From: Actinomycetes bacterium | Lineage (GTDB): Bacteria > Actinomycetota > CALGFH01 | Direction of reading: 5' to 3' | Assembly (NCBI GenBank): GCA_036000965.1 | Contig: DASYUT010000175.1 | Location: 1 to 61,491, forward strand | Length of the DNA: 61,491 nucleotides | Part shown: positions 49,477-59,917 of the stretch, piece by piece | Layout: each line of letters starts with the position of its first letter | How positions within the stretch are numbered: position 1 is the stretch's first letter | Translations under genes and position numbers: made by a program | The notes under the pieces: generated by a model | What the model was told of the DNA's origin: nothing | Database searches by the model: none | What the model saw: only the letters and a program-made list of their open reading frames with translations

Positions 49477-50238
49477 ATGTATGCGGAGCAACGGCAGCAG
49501 CGCATCGTGGAACTGGCCCGCAGCGCCGGGCGGGTCGACGTCGCCGCCCTGGTGGCCGAGTTCGAGGTGACCGCTGAGACCGTACGCCGGGACCTGACGG
49601 CGCTCGAGCGCCACGGCGTCCTGCGCCGTGTCCACGGCGGCGCCATCCCGGTCGAGCGGCTGGGGTTCGAGCCCGGCCTGGCCGCCCGCGACGCCGTCAT
49701 GACCGAGGAGAAGGAGCGGATCGCCAAGGCAGCCCTGGCGGAGCTGCCCACCGAGGGCTCGGTGCTCCTGGACGCCGGGACCACCACCGCCCGCCTGGCC
49801 GAACTGCTGCCCGGCGACCGGGACCTGACCGTGGTGACCAACGGGCTGCCGATCGCGCTCACCCTGTCGGTCCGCCCGGGGCTCACCCTGCGGCTGCTCG
49901 GCGGCCGGGTGCGCGGCCGGACGCTGGCCGTGGTCGACGACTGGGCCCAGCGGGACCTGCGGGAGATCTACGTCGACGTGGCGTTCGTCGGCACCAACGG
50001 CATCTCGCTCAAGCGCGGGCTGACCACGCCCGACCCGGCCGAGGCGGCCGTCAAGCGGGCTATGATCGCCGCCGCGAGGCGGGTGGTGGTGCTCGCCGAC
50101 CACACCAAGGTCGGCTCCGACCACTTCGCCAGATTCGGGAACTTGGAAGACGTCGACCTGCTGGTCACCGACTCCGGGCTGGGCGCCGCCCAGGTCGCCC
50201 GGCTCGAGACGGCCGGACTCGAGGTGGTGCGCGCATGA
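49477..50238 (+). CDS. fruR: DeoR-family repressor of fructose genes
   Basis: 253 aa. The N-terminal DeoR helix-turn-helix (residues 1-56) has RQQRIVELARSAGRVDVAAL, FEVTAETVRRDLTALERHGV and LRRVHGGAIP. The sugar-phosphate sensor domain has LLDAGTTTARLAELLP, VTNGLPIALTLS, AFVGTNGISLKRGLTTPDP and ADHTKVGSDHFARF. It opens the fructose PTS operon and is coupled to fruK by ATGA. Fructose 1-phosphate is the likely inducer by analogy with other DeoR-type FruR proteins. Confidence 0.92.
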   Translation: MYAEQRQQRIVELARSAGRVDVAALVAEFEVTAETVRRDLTALERHGVLRRVHGGAIPVERLGFEPGLAARDAVMTEEKERIAKAALAELPTEGSVLLDAGTTTARLAELLPGDRDLTVVTNGLPIALTLSVRPGLTLRLLGGRVRGRTLAVVDDWAQRDLREIYVDVAFVGTNGISLKRGLTTPDPAEAAVKRAMIAAARRVVVLADHTKVGSDHFARFGNLEDVDLLVTDSGLGAAQVARLETAGLEVVRA

Positions 50239-51179
50239 TCGTCACCCTGACACCGAACCCGAGCGTCGACCGGACGATCGAGGTGGATGCCCTGGTACGA
50301 GGGGCGGTGCTGCGGGCCCAGGCCTCGCGCGTCGACCCGGGCGGCAAGGGAGTCAACGTGTCCCGGGCGCTGGCCGCCAACGCGCGCAAGACGTACGCCG
50401 TGCTGCCGGCCGGAGGCTGGGAGGGCGACCAGCTGGCCGCCCTGCTCGCCCCGGAGGACGTCCCGGTCATGCTGGTCCCGGTCAGCGGCTCGATCCGTGC
50501 CAACGTCAGCGTGGTCGAACCGGACGGTACCGTGACCAAGCTGAACGAGCCCGGCCCCACCTTGAGCGAGGCCGAGCTCGAGGCGGTCACCGCCGCCACC
50601 GTGGCGGCCGCGGCCGGTGCCGACTGGGTGGCCGTGTCCGGAAGCCTCCCGCCCGGCACGCCCGTCGACTTCTACGCCCGCCTGATCCAGCGGCTCGGCC
50701 CGGCCTCGGTCCGGGCCGCGGTCGACACCAGCGGCCCGCCGCTGGTCGCCGCCCTGGCCGCCGGCCCGGACCTCATCAAGCCCAACCGGGAAGAGCTGGC
50801 CGAGGCGGCGGGTCGGCCGGTGACCACGCTCGGCGAAGCCGTCACCGCCGCCGAGGAGCTGCGTCGCCGCGGTGCCCGCACGGTGCTGGCCAGCCTCGGC
50901 GCGGACGGCGCGCTGCTGGTCGACGCCAGCGGAGCCGTGCACGGTGAGGCCCGGGTGGACCGGCCGCGAAGCGCCGTCGGCGCCGGCGACGCGCTGCTGG
51001 CCGGCTTCCTGGCCGGCGGTGGCAGCGGGCCCGAGGCCCTGGCCGAGGCGCTCGCCTGGGGGGCCGCCGCCGCCAGCCTGCCCGGCAGCCGGATGCCCCG
51101 GCCGGGCGACCTGGACCCGGCCGCCGTCCGGATCTCGACCCGCTTCGACCCCGACCAACCCCTGAAGGAACGGAGCTGA
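50235..51179 (+). CDS. fruK: 1-phosphofructokinase
   Basis: 314-aa PfkB-family kinase that turns fructose 1-phosphate into fructose 1,6-bisphosphate. It has the N-terminal substrate motif VTLTPNPSVDRTIEVDAL, GGKGVNVSRAL, IKPNREELAEAAGRPV and the C-terminal anion-hole/catalytic block SAVGAGDALLAGFLAG with the base Asp. It overlaps fruR by ATGA and precedes the EIIA gene by 4 bp. Its place inside the PTS operon fixes the substrate better than sequence alone. Confidence 0.93.
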   Translation: MIVTLTPNPSVDRTIEVDALVRGAVLRAQASRVDPGGKGVNVSRALAANARKTYAVLPAGGWEGDQLAALLAPEDVPVMLVPVSGSIRANVSVVEPDGTVTKLNEPGPTLSEAELEAVTAATVAAAAGADWVAVSGSLPPGTPVDFYARLIQRLGPASVRAAVDTSGPPLVAALAAGPDLIKPNREELAEAAGRPVTTLGEAVTAAEELRRRGARTVLASLGADGALLVDASGAVHGEARVDRPRSAVGAGDALLAGFLAGGGSGPEALAEALAWGAAAASLPGSRMPRPGDLDPAAVRISTRFDPDQPLKERS

Positions 51180-51183
51180 GCCC

Positions 51184-51636
51184 ATGGCGGACCTCATCAC
51201 CCCCGACCTCGTCGACCTCGATCTGGCCGCCGCCGACCGACACCAGGCGACCCGCTCGCTGGCCGAGCGGCTCCAGGCAGCCGGGCGCGTCACCGACCTC
51301 GACGGCTTCCTGGCCGACGTGCGTGCCCGGGAGGCGCAGATGCCGACCGGGATCGAAGGTGGCATCGGCATCCCGCACGCCCGCTCGGCGCACGTCACCG
51401 AGCCCACGCTCGGCTTCGGGCGCAGCACGGCCGGGATCGACTTCGGCTCCGACGACGGTCCGGCCGACCTGATCTTCCTCATCGCCGCCCCCGAGGGCGG
51501 CGGCGCCGAGCACATGAACATCCTCGCCTCCCTGGCCAGGAGGCTCATCCACGCCTCCTTCAAGGAGGCGCTGCGCACCGCCCCCGACCCGGAGGCCGTC
51601 GTCAACCTCATCAAGAAGGAGGTGCTGGGACAGTGA
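51184..51636 (+). CDS. fruA: PTS fructose-specific EIIA component
   Basis: 150-aa stand-alone EIIA of the fructose/mannitol type. The phosphorylated His is at about residue 65 in GGIGIPHARSAHV. It has the preceding block FLADVRAREAQMPTGIEG and the following FGSDDGPADLIFLIAAPEGG. It takes phosphate from HPr and passes it to the EIIB domain encoded next. It is linked to the EIIBC gene by a GTGA overlap. In many bacteria EIIA is fused to HPr or EIIBC; here it is separate. Confidence 0.93.
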   Translation: MADLITPDLVDLDLAAADRHQATRSLAERLQAAGRVTDLDGFLADVRAREAQMPTGIEGGIGIPHARSAHVTEPTLGFGRSTAGIDFGSDDGPADLIFLIAAPEGGGAEHMNILASLARRLIHASFKEALRTAPDPEAVVNLIKKEVLGQ

Positions 51637-53156
51637 AGATCGTCGCGGTGACGTCGTGTCCCACGGGAATCGCCCATACCTACATGGCGGCCGAGGCGCT
51701 CGAGCAGGCCGCCAAGGACGCCGGCCACGAGCTGAAGGTCGAGACCCAGGGCGCGGCTGGTGCCGAGCCGCTGCCCCCCGAGGACATCGCCAACGCCGAT
51801 GCGGTCGTGTTCGCCGCCGACGTCGAGGTCCGCAACCGCGAGCGGTTCGCCGGCAAGCCGCTCGTCCAGACGTCGGTCAAGCGTGCCATCAACGACGCTC
51901 CCGGTGTGCTCGCCGAGGTCGAGACGGCCGCCGAGCGCGGCGTGACGGCCGCCCCGGCCACCGCAGGGCCGGCCGACTCGCTGGTCGCCGATGCCGCGCC
52001 GGCGCTGGCCACCAAGGTCGACCAGCAGGCCCACCTGGGGATCCGGCTGCGCGGCTGGCTGATGACCGGCGTCAGCTACATGATCCCGTTCGTCGCCGCC
52101 GGAGGGATCCTGATCGCGCTCGCCTTCCTGCTCGGCGGCCCCGAGGTCGCCAACAAGGTCAACGGCGGGACCTTCGAGGGCGTCGAGTACCCCGCCGTCA
52201 CCGACCTGTCCAAGCTGGTCGTCCAGGCCGGCTGGGCGGGGCTGCTGTTCAAGATCGGCGCGACCTCGTTCTTCATGCTGGTGCCGATCCTGGCCGGCTT
52301 CATCGCCTACGCCATGGCCGACCGGCCGGGCCTCGTGCCCGGCATCGTCGCCGGCCTGCTCGCCAACGAGATCGGCGCCGGCTTCCTCGGCGGGCTCATC
52401 GGCGGCCTGCTCGCCGGCGCGATCGTCATGGCCATCAAGCGGGTCAAGGTGCCGCGCGGGGTCGCCGGCATCATGCCGGTGGTGGTCATCCCGCTCGTGT
52501 CCGCGCTGGTCGTCGGCGCGCTCATGCTGGTGGTGGTCGGCCAGCCGATCGCGGCGGCGACGGAGGGGCTGACCGACTGGCTGAACGGCCTGTCCGGCAC
52601 CAACGCCGTCGTGCTCGGCGTGCTGATCGGCCTGATGATGGCCTTCGACATGGGCGGCCCGGTGAACAAGGTCGCCTACGCCTTCGGGCTGGCCAGCCTG
52701 GCCAGCGGCAACCTCAAGGTGATGGCCGCCGTCATGGCCGCCGGCATGACCCCGCCGCTCGGCCTGGCGCTCGCCACCGTGGTCCGCCCCAAGCTGTTCA
52801 CCAGGGCCGAGCGGCAGGCCGGGGAGGCGGCCTGGCTGCTCGGGGCGTCGTTCATCACCGAGGGGGCGATCCCCTTCGCCGCCGGCGACCCGATCCGGGT
52901 GATCCCGTCGCTGATGCTCGGCAGCGCCGTCACCGGTGGCCTCTCCATGGTGTTCGGCTCCACGTCGCGGGCGCCGCACGGCGGCATCTGGGTGCTCGGG
53001 CTGGTCGGCAGGCCCCTGCTGTACCTGGTCGCCATCGTCGCGGGGACGATCGTGACCGCGGTCGTGGTGGCCCTGGCCAAGTCGATCGGGCGCCGGGTCC
53101 CCGCCGAGGCCGAGCCGGCCGTCATGCCGACCGGGACCGCGACGGCCACCGGGTAG
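51633..53156 (+). CDS. PTS fructose-specific EIIBC component
   Basis: 507 aa. The EIIB domain comes first, with phospho-Cys9 in VTSCPTGIAHTYMAAEAL, followed by an Ala/Thr-rich linker to about residue 135. The EIIC membrane domain (from about residue 140) has about ten helices and the motifs GVSYMIPFVAAGGILIALAF, FDMGGPVNKVAYAFG and FITEGAIPFAAGDP. It carries fructose across the membrane as fructose 1-phosphate. The start is GTG, overlapping the EIIA stop. A strong hairpin follows 28 bases after its stop. Confidence 0.93.
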   Translation: MKIVAVTSCPTGIAHTYMAAEALEQAAKDAGHELKVETQGAAGAEPLPPEDIANADAVVFAADVEVRNRERFAGKPLVQTSVKRAINDAPGVLAEVETAAERGVTAAPATAGPADSLVADAAPALATKVDQQAHLGIRLRGWLMTGVSYMIPFVAAGGILIALAFLLGGPEVANKVNGGTFEGVEYPAVTDLSKLVVQAGWAGLLFKIGATSFFMLVPILAGFIAYAMADRPGLVPGIVAGLLANEIGAGFLGGLIGGLLAGAIVMAIKRVKVPRGVAGIMPVVVIPLVSALVVGALMLVVVGQPIAAATEGLTDWLNGLSGTNAVVLGVLIGLMMAFDMGGPVNKVAYAFGLASLASGNLKVMAAVMAAGMTPPLGLALATVVRPKLFTRAERQAGEAAWLLGASFITEGAIPFAAGDPIRVIPSLMLGSAVTGGLSMVFGSTSRAPHGGIWVLGLVGRPLLYLVAIVAGTIVTAVVVALAKSIGRRVPAEAEPAVMPTGTATATG

Positions 53157-53184
53157 CACAGTCGCACAGGTGGCGCGATCGGCC

Positions 53185-53226
53185 GACGGTGCCCTCCGGT
53201 GGTCCCAGCTCCCGGAGGGCACCGTC
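53185..53226 (+). terminator. 15-bp hairpin between EIIBC and HPr genes
   Basis: GACGGTGCCCTCCGG (53185-53199) and CCGGAGGGCACCGTC (53212-53226) form a perfect 15-bp stem with a 12-base loop, 28 bases after the EIIBC stop. It has no U-tract. It may end or attenuate the upstream transcript so that ptsH and ptsI are expressed at a different level. Confidence 0.6.
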
Positions 53227-53233
53227 CAACCAT

Positions 53234-53334
53234 GAGGGCACCGCCCCAAACCCCGACGAAGAGGCAGCATCCCAACCCCACGAAGAGGCACCGTCCCAAC
53301 GAAGAGGCACCATCCCGACGAAGAGGGCACCGTC
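53234..53334 (+). repeat. Degenerate GAGGCACCGTC repeats before ptsH
   Basis: Copies of GAGG(G)CACCGTCC with an AACGAAGAGG-type spacer recur about every 20 bases through the leader of ptsH. Each copy repeats the 3' arm of the upstream hairpin. The last, GAGGGCACCGTC at 53323-53334, is fully complementary to 12 bases of the hairpin 5' arm and ends 6 bases before AGGAGG. Confidence 0.7.
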
Positions 53335-53354
53335 ACAACAAGGAGGTACCTGGT

Positions 53355-53625
53355 ATGGGAGCGACTCGACGGGTCGTCGTCGGCTCCAAGGTCGGGCTGC
53401 ACGCCCGCCCGGCCGCGCTGTTCGTGCAGACCGCCAGCAAGCTGCCTGTCAAGGTGACGGTCGCCAAGGAGGGCAGCGACCCCGTCGACGCCCGCAGCAT
53501 CCTGGCCGTGCTCGGCCTGGACATCCGCGGCGGCCAGGAGATCATCCTCGTCGCCGAGGGCGACGGTGCCGAGCAGGCCCTCGACGAGCTGGCCGCCCTC
53601 GTGGCCAAGGACCTGGACGCCCCCG

Positions 53626-53636
<11 letters not shown>
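53355..53636 (+). CDS. ptsH: Phosphocarrier protein HPr
   Basis: 93 aa. The phosphorylated His is at about residue 16 in GLHARPAALFVQTA. A Ser equivalent to the HPr-kinase site is in ARSILAVLGLDI. The fold-defining end GDGAEQALDELAALV is present. AGGAGG lies 8 bases before the ATG; the frame is open further upstream through the repeat leader. The ptsI start lies inside its 3' end (overlap 11 bp). It carries phosphate from EI to EIIA. Confidence 0.93.
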
Positions 53637-55302
<1,666 letters not shown>

Positions 55303-55467
55303 CCGGCCCGCGCCCCGCCTCTGAGCCAGGAGCGAGCCGCGCGCTGGCCGGCCGGCGCGGGCGCGCGGCGCGGTGACGTCGCGCTCCCGCGCGGTCCGCT
55401 CGCGGCAAGGGTCGGCCGTCTGGCAAACTCCTGGGCCGGGCGACGTGGAGCCCGGCCCGGCCGGGAG

Positions 55468-55503
55468 AACCAAGGGGAGGGAGCAAACCAAGGGGAGGGA
55501 GCA
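55468..55503 (+). repeat. Duplicated ribosome-binding region before adk
   Basis: AACCAAGGGGAGGGAGCA is present as two perfect adjacent 18-bp copies. The second copy provides GGAGG just before the ATG at 55508, so the gene has two candidate ribosome-binding sites in tandem. Confidence 0.88.
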
Positions 55504-55507
55504 GGGG

Positions 55508-56137
55508 ATGCGCGTGCTGCTGATCGGCCCGCCCGGGGCGGGCAAGGGCACCCAGGCGAGCCGGATCGCCGCCCACTTCGACCTCACCCGGATCGCCACC
55601 GGGGATGCGCTGCGCGAGGAGGTCGCCGGCGGCACCGAGCTCGGCCGGACCGCCAAGGCGTACATGGACCGCGGCGACCTGGTCCCCGACGAGCTGGTCA
55701 TCGCCATGACCCGCGACCGGGTGGTCAGGGCCAACACCGAGGGCGGCTACATCCTGGACGGCTACCCGCGCACGCTCGTCCAGGCCGAGGCCGCCTACCG
55801 CTGGGCCAAGGCCCGCGGGGTACCGTTCGACCTGACCCTGTTCTTCGAGATCGGCGAGGACGAGCTGCTGGCCCGGCTGGCCGGGCGGGCCAGCCAGGAG
55901 CACCGCAGCGACGACACCCAGCAGACCATCCGCCATCGCCTCGAGGTGTTCCGGGACCAGACCCTGCCGCTGGTCGACTTCTACCGGCAGCGCGGCATCC
56001 TGGTCCGCGTCGAGGCGGTCGGGCCGGTCGACGCCATCAGCGAACGGATCCTGGCCGCGCTCCACTGGTACAAGGCCAACGCCCTGGCCGCTGGCGCCGA
56101 CCGGCCCGAGTGGGCCTTCGGCCCGACCGAGGGGTGA
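55508..56137 (+). CDS. adk: Adenylate kinase, short-LID form
   Basis: 209 aa. P-loop GPPGAGKGTQ is at about residues 7-16. ATGDALREEVAGGTELG, the AMP-site DGYPRTLVQAE (usually DGFPR) and a short lid GRASQEHRSDDTQQTIRHRL follow, as in actinobacterial adenylate kinases without a zinc lid. A C-terminal tail of about 20 residues is extra. Genes for this enzyme usually sit beside secY in the ribosomal region; here it follows ptsI by 205 bp, so it may be a second copy or a relocated one. Confidence 0.9.
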   Translation: MRVLLIGPPGAGKGTQASRIAAHFDLTRIATGDALREEVAGGTELGRTAKAYMDRGDLVPDELVIAMTRDRVVRANTEGGYILDGYPRTLVQAEAAYRWAKARGVPFDLTLFFEIGEDELLARLAGRASQEHRSDDTQQTIRHRLEVFRDQTLPLVDFYRQRGILVRVEAVGPVDAISERILAALHWYKANALAAGADRPEWAFGPTEG

Positions 56138-56266
56138 CCCGGCACCCGGGCCACGCGTGTTGCCTCGGTCGCGGGAGGGCTGGGGCTGCGGCGCGTGGCG
56201 CGGCGGCAGGCGCCGGCCCCGTCCCGGACCTCCCCGATCGTCGCGACGCGCACGCCCGCCTCGCGG

Positions 56267-57469
56267 TCAGATGGAGACGGCCGCGTCGGTGACCAGCTCG
56301 GCCAGGCTGGGGTGGACGTGGGCGACCCGGGCGAGGTCGAGGTAGCCGGCCTCGAGCTCCATGGCCAGGGCGACCTGGGCGATCACCTCGCTGGCGCCCA
56401 CGCCTACCATGTGGGCGCCGAGGATCTCGCCGAACTCGGCGTCGACCACGAGCTTGAGGGCACCGGCGGCCTGGTCCAGGGTCAGCGCCCGCGGGCTGGC
56501 GGCCAGGTCGGCGAAGCCGACCGCGACCTCGACGCCGCGCGCGGCCGCCTCGGCTTCGGTGAGGCCGACCGCGGCCAGCTCGGGGCGGGTGTTGACGCTG
56601 CGCGGCAGGCGCTCCTCGCGGACCTTCACCGACCCGCCCAGGGCGTTGGCGGCGGCCGCCTGGCCCTGGGCGCTGGCCCGGTTGGACAGCCAGCGCGGCC
56701 CGGTCACGTCCCCGGCCGCGAACACCCCGGGCAGGCGGGTCCGGCACAGGGCGTCGACCTCGAGGCCGGGCAGGCTGGGCTCGCGGGTGTCGGCCGAGAG
56801 GGTGGCCTGGGCGGGGGCGTCGGGGGCGTCGGCGGCGAAGGCCACCCCCCGCTCCTCCAGCGCGAGCTGCACGAACCCGGCCAGGTCGGCGTCTTCGTCG
56901 GGCAGCACGCGCCCGTCCGGCGCGACCACGGTGACGCGGCTCCCGGCCGCAGCAAACAGGTCGGCCCACTCCAGCGAGAACCGTCCGGCCCCGAGCACCA
57001 CCAGGCTGCCGGGCACCGCGCTCAGCCCCATCACCGCGTCGTTGGACAGCGCGCCAGGGGGCGCGACCGAGCGGGCGCCGGCGGCGACCACGGTCGGGAC
57101 GCCCTCGTAGCCGTCGACCCCGCCGGGGCCGAGCGTTGCCGTGCGCTGCTCCACCGTGACCCGGGCGTAGGCGAGCCGGGCGCGGACCCCGGTGGCGACT
57201 GACTCGCTGGCCCTCGACGCCCAGGCCTGGACGCGGTCCCAGGCCAGGGCGGCGTCGCCCGCCTCGACCCCGAGCGCGGCGGCCCGGCGCAGCGCGAGCA
57301 GCAGGCCGGCCGAGGTGTGGTACGCGGCCGAGGGGATGCAGCCGGCATGGACGCAGGTGCCGCCGATCAGGCCCCGCTCGACCAGCACGACGTCGGCGCC
57401 CGCGCGCCGGCCGGCCAGCGCCGCGGCCACCCCGGCCGGACCGCCACCCACCACCACCAGGTCAGCCAC
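56267..57469 (-). CDS. acoL: Dihydrolipoamide dehydrogenase (E3), short form
   Basis: 400-aa flavoprotein, about 60 residues shorter than usual E3. FAD-binding GGGPAGVAAALAGRRAG is near residues 8-24, and the redox disulfide is C39/C44 in GGTCVHAGCIPS. The NAD domain has VLGAGRFSLEWADLFAAAGS but is shortened after it (AADAPDAPAQATLSADTREP). The second FAD motif is LPGVFAAGDVTGPRWLSNRA. The C-terminal dimer domain ends with the catalytic HVHPSLAELV. It is the last gene of the acetoin dehydrogenase operon and should reoxidise the lipoyl group of E2. Confidence 0.87.
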   Translation of the reverse strand: MADLVVVGGGPAGVAAALAGRRAGADVVLVERGLIGGTCVHAGCIPSAAYHTSAGLLLALRRAAALGVEAGDAALAWDRVQAWASRASESVATGVRARLAYARVTVEQRTATLGPGGVDGYEGVPTVVAAGARSVAPPGALSNDAVMGLSAVPGSLVVLGAGRFSLEWADLFAAAGSRVTVVAPDGRVLPDEDADLAGFVQLALEERGVAFAADAPDAPAQATLSADTREPSLPGLEVDALCRTRLPGVFAAGDVTGPRWLSNRASAQGQAAAANALGGSVKVREERLPRSVNTRPELAAVGLTEAEAAARGVEVAVGFADLAASPRALTLDQAAGALKLVVDAEFGEILGAHMVGVGASEVIAQVALAMELEAGYLDLARVAHVHPSLAELVTDAAVSI

Positions 57470-57484
57470 TGCCAGCCGCCGCCG

Positions 57485-57544
57485 GGTCAGCCACGCCAGA
57501 CACCAGGTCAGCCACGCCAGACGCCACCAGATCAGCCACGCCGG
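57485..57544. repeat. Three degenerate repeats between E3 and AcoX genes
   Basis: GGTCAGCCACGCCAGAC-type units begin at 57485, 57506 and 57530. They fill the 62-bp gap and run into the 3' end of the AcoX gene. Confidence 0.7.
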
Positions 57545-58539
57545 CCTCCATCCGCTCCGCCACGCCGGGCACCCTCCGCTCCGCCACTGCCGGCCGCCGC
57601 CGCGAGGGTGGCCCGGATGTCGACCACCCGGGGGCCGGTCAGGGTCACGGCCGCGCTCGCGCCGCCGTCCACGGCCAGCTCCCGCTCGCCGTCGAGGGCG
57701 ACCGTGCGGGCACCGCCGCCGAGCGTGACCGGCTCGCCGAGCGCGAGCAGCCGCCAGCTGGCGACCGGGACCCGCGCCACCACGCCGGGCGCGACCGCAG
57801 CGACCACCTCGGGCCCGTCCCCCAGCTCGACGTACAGGCCGGCGGGCTCGCCGGGGGCGAGGGGGCGGAGCTGGCCGCCGATGGCCGACAGGCCGACCGA
57901 CCAGGGCTCGGCCCGGGTCAGCACCAGCGCCAGGACCCGTCCCGGGTCCCAGATGGCTCTGGCCCCGACGAACGGGTCGGTGCAGGCGGCAGCGTCGATC
58001 AGCGCGAAGTCCGTTGTCCCGGTCGCCTCGACCTCCACGCGCTTGGCCCTGCTGGCCACCCGGTCCGGCTCGACCGCGCCGGTCGCGACCAGCCCGGCGG
58101 CGAGCCCGGCCACGGTGCCGTCGACCATCGTCGGGAACACGTTGTTGGTGCCGGTGGAGACCGCCACCAGCGGCACGTCGCCGCAGGCGGCGGCCACCGC
58201 CCGGTTGGTCCCGTCGCCGCCCAGCGTGACGATCGCGCCCACCCCGGCGGCGGCGAGCAGGCCGGCGGCCGCGGTGGAGTCCGACGCCCAGCCGTGGGCC
58301 CGGTGGCCGAGCGGCTCCATGGCGACCGGCGGGCGGCCGCCGTCGACCGCGGCGGCCATGATCCCGGCGTTGTCGGCCAGGTACACCACCGTGTCGACCC
58401 CGGCCGCGGCCAGGCCGTGGAGCACCCGGCGGACGATCGAGGCCTTCTCGTGGTTGGGCACCACCGACGCGTGGGCGGTGAGGCGGCGGATGTCCCGCCC
58501 TGCCGCCGGGTTCGCGATCAGGCCGACCGTCGCGGACAT
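57532..58539 (-). CDS. acoX: ATP-NAD kinase-fold protein, AcoX-like
   Basis: 335 aa. The N-terminus (TVGLIANPAAGRDIRRLTAH) and the GGDG motif at about residues 107-110 (TLGGDGTNRAV) with STGTNNVFP are those of the NAD-kinase/diacylglycerol-kinase fold. A conserved AcoX protein of this type is found in acetoin catabolic operons, where its exact task is unsettled. A Gly/Ala/Arg-rich tail ends the protein. It lies 18 bp after the E2 gene and before E3, and its presence is the main reason for calling this cluster aco rather than a pyruvate or branched-chain complex. Confidence 0.85.
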   Translation of the reverse strand: MSATVGLIANPAAGRDIRRLTAHASVVPNHEKASIVRRVLHGLAAAGVDTVVYLADNAGIMAAAVDGGRPPVAMEPLGHRAHGWASDSTAAAGLLAAAGVGAIVTLGGDGTNRAVAAACGDVPLVAVSTGTNNVFPTMVDGTVAGLAAGLVATGAVEPDRVASRAKRVEVEATGTTDFALIDAAACTDPFVGARAIWDPGRVLALVLTRAEPWSVGLSAIGGQLRPLAPGEPAGLYVELGDGPEVVAAVAPGVVARVPVASWRLLALGEPVTLGGGARTVALDGERELAVDGGASAAVTLTGPRVVDIRATLAAAAGSGGAEGARRGGADGGRRG

Positions 58540-58557
58540 CGCCGTCGGACCACCTGC

Positions 58558-59904
58558 CTATGCGCCGGTGCGCAGACGCTCGTCGAGCCCTTGCAGGAAC
58601 CGGGCGGCGGGGGCGCCGTCGACGATCCGGTGGTCGAAGGTGAGCGACAGCCACAGCAGGGGCCGGACCTCGACCCGGCCCTCGACCACCACCGGCTTGT
58701 CCACGATCCGGCCCACCCCGAGGATCGCGCACTGGGGCGGGTTCACGATCGGGGTGAACGCGTCGGCGCCGAAGCTGCCCAGGTTGGAGATGGTGAACGT
58801 GCCGCCCTCGACCTCGTCCAGGGACAGGGTTCCGGCCTGCGCCTTGGCGGCCAGGTCGGCCCGGTCCTTGGCGATCTCGGCCAGCGGGCGGCGGGCGGCG
58901 TCGCGGATGACCGGCACGATCAGCCCGTGGTCGAGGGCCACGGCCACACCCATGTGGACGGCGTCGGGCACGACGATGCCCTGCTCGGTCAGGGTGGCGT
59001 TCAGCAGCGGATGCGCGCCGAGCAGGCCGGCGACGGTCTGGACGAGCAGGTCGGTGTAGGTGAGGCGGAGCCCGGTGGCCTCCTCGAACCCGGCCGCGAA
59101 GGCGGCCCGCCTGGCCACCAGGCCGCCGGCCTCGACCTCCCGCGCGATGGTGACCTGGGCGGTGGTGCGCAGGCTCTCGGTGAGCCGCTCGGCCACGACC
59201 TTGCGGATCCCCACGAACGGCACGACCCGTCCGGACGGGGCTTGGGCAGCCGCCGATGCTTCGGCGCCGCCGGCCGCCGCCCCGGCCGCCGCCTCCGGTC
59301 CGGCCCCGGCCGCCCCGGCCGCCGCCTCTGGTCCGGCCACGGCGGTACCGGCCTCGGCGGCCTCGGCGAACGCCTCCACGTCGTCGACCATGATCCGCTT
59401 GCCGGGGGTGCCCGGCTGGACCAGGGCGATGTCGACCCCCAGCTCCCTGGCGCGGCGCCGGGCGGCCGGCGACGCCGGTGCCGGCACTCCCCCGCCGCCC
59501 TCCCGGGCCGCCCCGGCACCCGTGGCCGGGGTGGCGCCCGACACGGCGGGGACGGCGCCGGGCTGGGCCGGACCAGAGGCGGCGGCCGGCTCCCCGGCGG
59601 GCGGGACCGGACCGGCGGCGGCGGCCGGGGCGGCGGCCGGCGCCCCGGCGGGCGGGAACTGGTCGCCTTCGGCGCCGATCAGCGCGAGCAGCGCCCCGAC
59701 CGGCAGCTCGTGGCCGGGCTCGGCCACCACCCGGCCGAGGATCCCGGACGCGGTCGCGGGCACGACCGCGGTGATCTTCTCGGTGGACAGCTCGAACAGG
59801 TCGGCGCCCTCCTCGACCGGGTCGCCCTCCCCCTTCAGCCACTTGGTCACGGCGCCCTTTTTCATCGCCATGCCGAGCTTGGGCATGCGCACCTCGGTGA
59901 TCAT
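58558..59904 (-). CDS. acoC: Dihydrolipoamide acetyltransferase (E2)
   Basis: 448 aa. The lipoyl domain (residues 1-78) has the modified Lys at about 43 in STEKITAVV. A long Ala/Pro linker contains the peripheral-subunit-binding domain (ASPAARRRARELGVD, GTPGKRIMVDDVEAF). After a second Ala/Gly linker comes the catalytic acyltransferase core with FTISNLGSFGADAFTPIVNP and the active-site DHRIVDG. One lipoyl domain is typical of AcoC. It follows the E1beta gene by 13 bp. It accepts the acetyl group released from acetoin and passes it to CoA. Confidence 0.92.
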   Translation of the reverse strand: MITEVRMPKLGMAMKKGAVTKWLKGEGDPVEEGADLFELSTEKITAVVPATASGILGRVVAEPGHELPVGALLALIGAEGDQFPPAGAPAAAPAAAAGPVPPAGEPAAASGPAQPGAVPAVSGATPATGAGAAREGGGGVPAPASPAARRRARELGVDIALVQPGTPGKRIMVDDVEAFAEAAEAGTAVAGPEAAAGAAGAGPEAAAGAAAGGAEASAAAQAPSGRVVPFVGIRKVVAERLTESLRTTAQVTIAREVEAGGLVARRAAFAAGFEEATGLRLTYTDLLVQTVAGLLGAHPLLNATLTEQGIVVPDAVHMGVAVALDHGLIVPVIRDAARRPLAEIAKDRADLAAKAQAGTLSLDEVEGGTFTISNLGSFGADAFTPIVNPPQCAILGVGRIVDKPVVVEGRVEVRPLLWLSLTFDHRIVDGAPAARFLQGLDERLRTGA

Positions 59905-59917
59905 CGCGCTGCCCGGC

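Noticed and set aside
56267-59842. A single 1191-codon minus-strand protein covering E2, AcoX and E3
   Set aside because: Only the last 400 codons resemble a protein (E3, from GTG 57469). The rest is an out-of-frame reading of acoX and acoC, which have their own starts.
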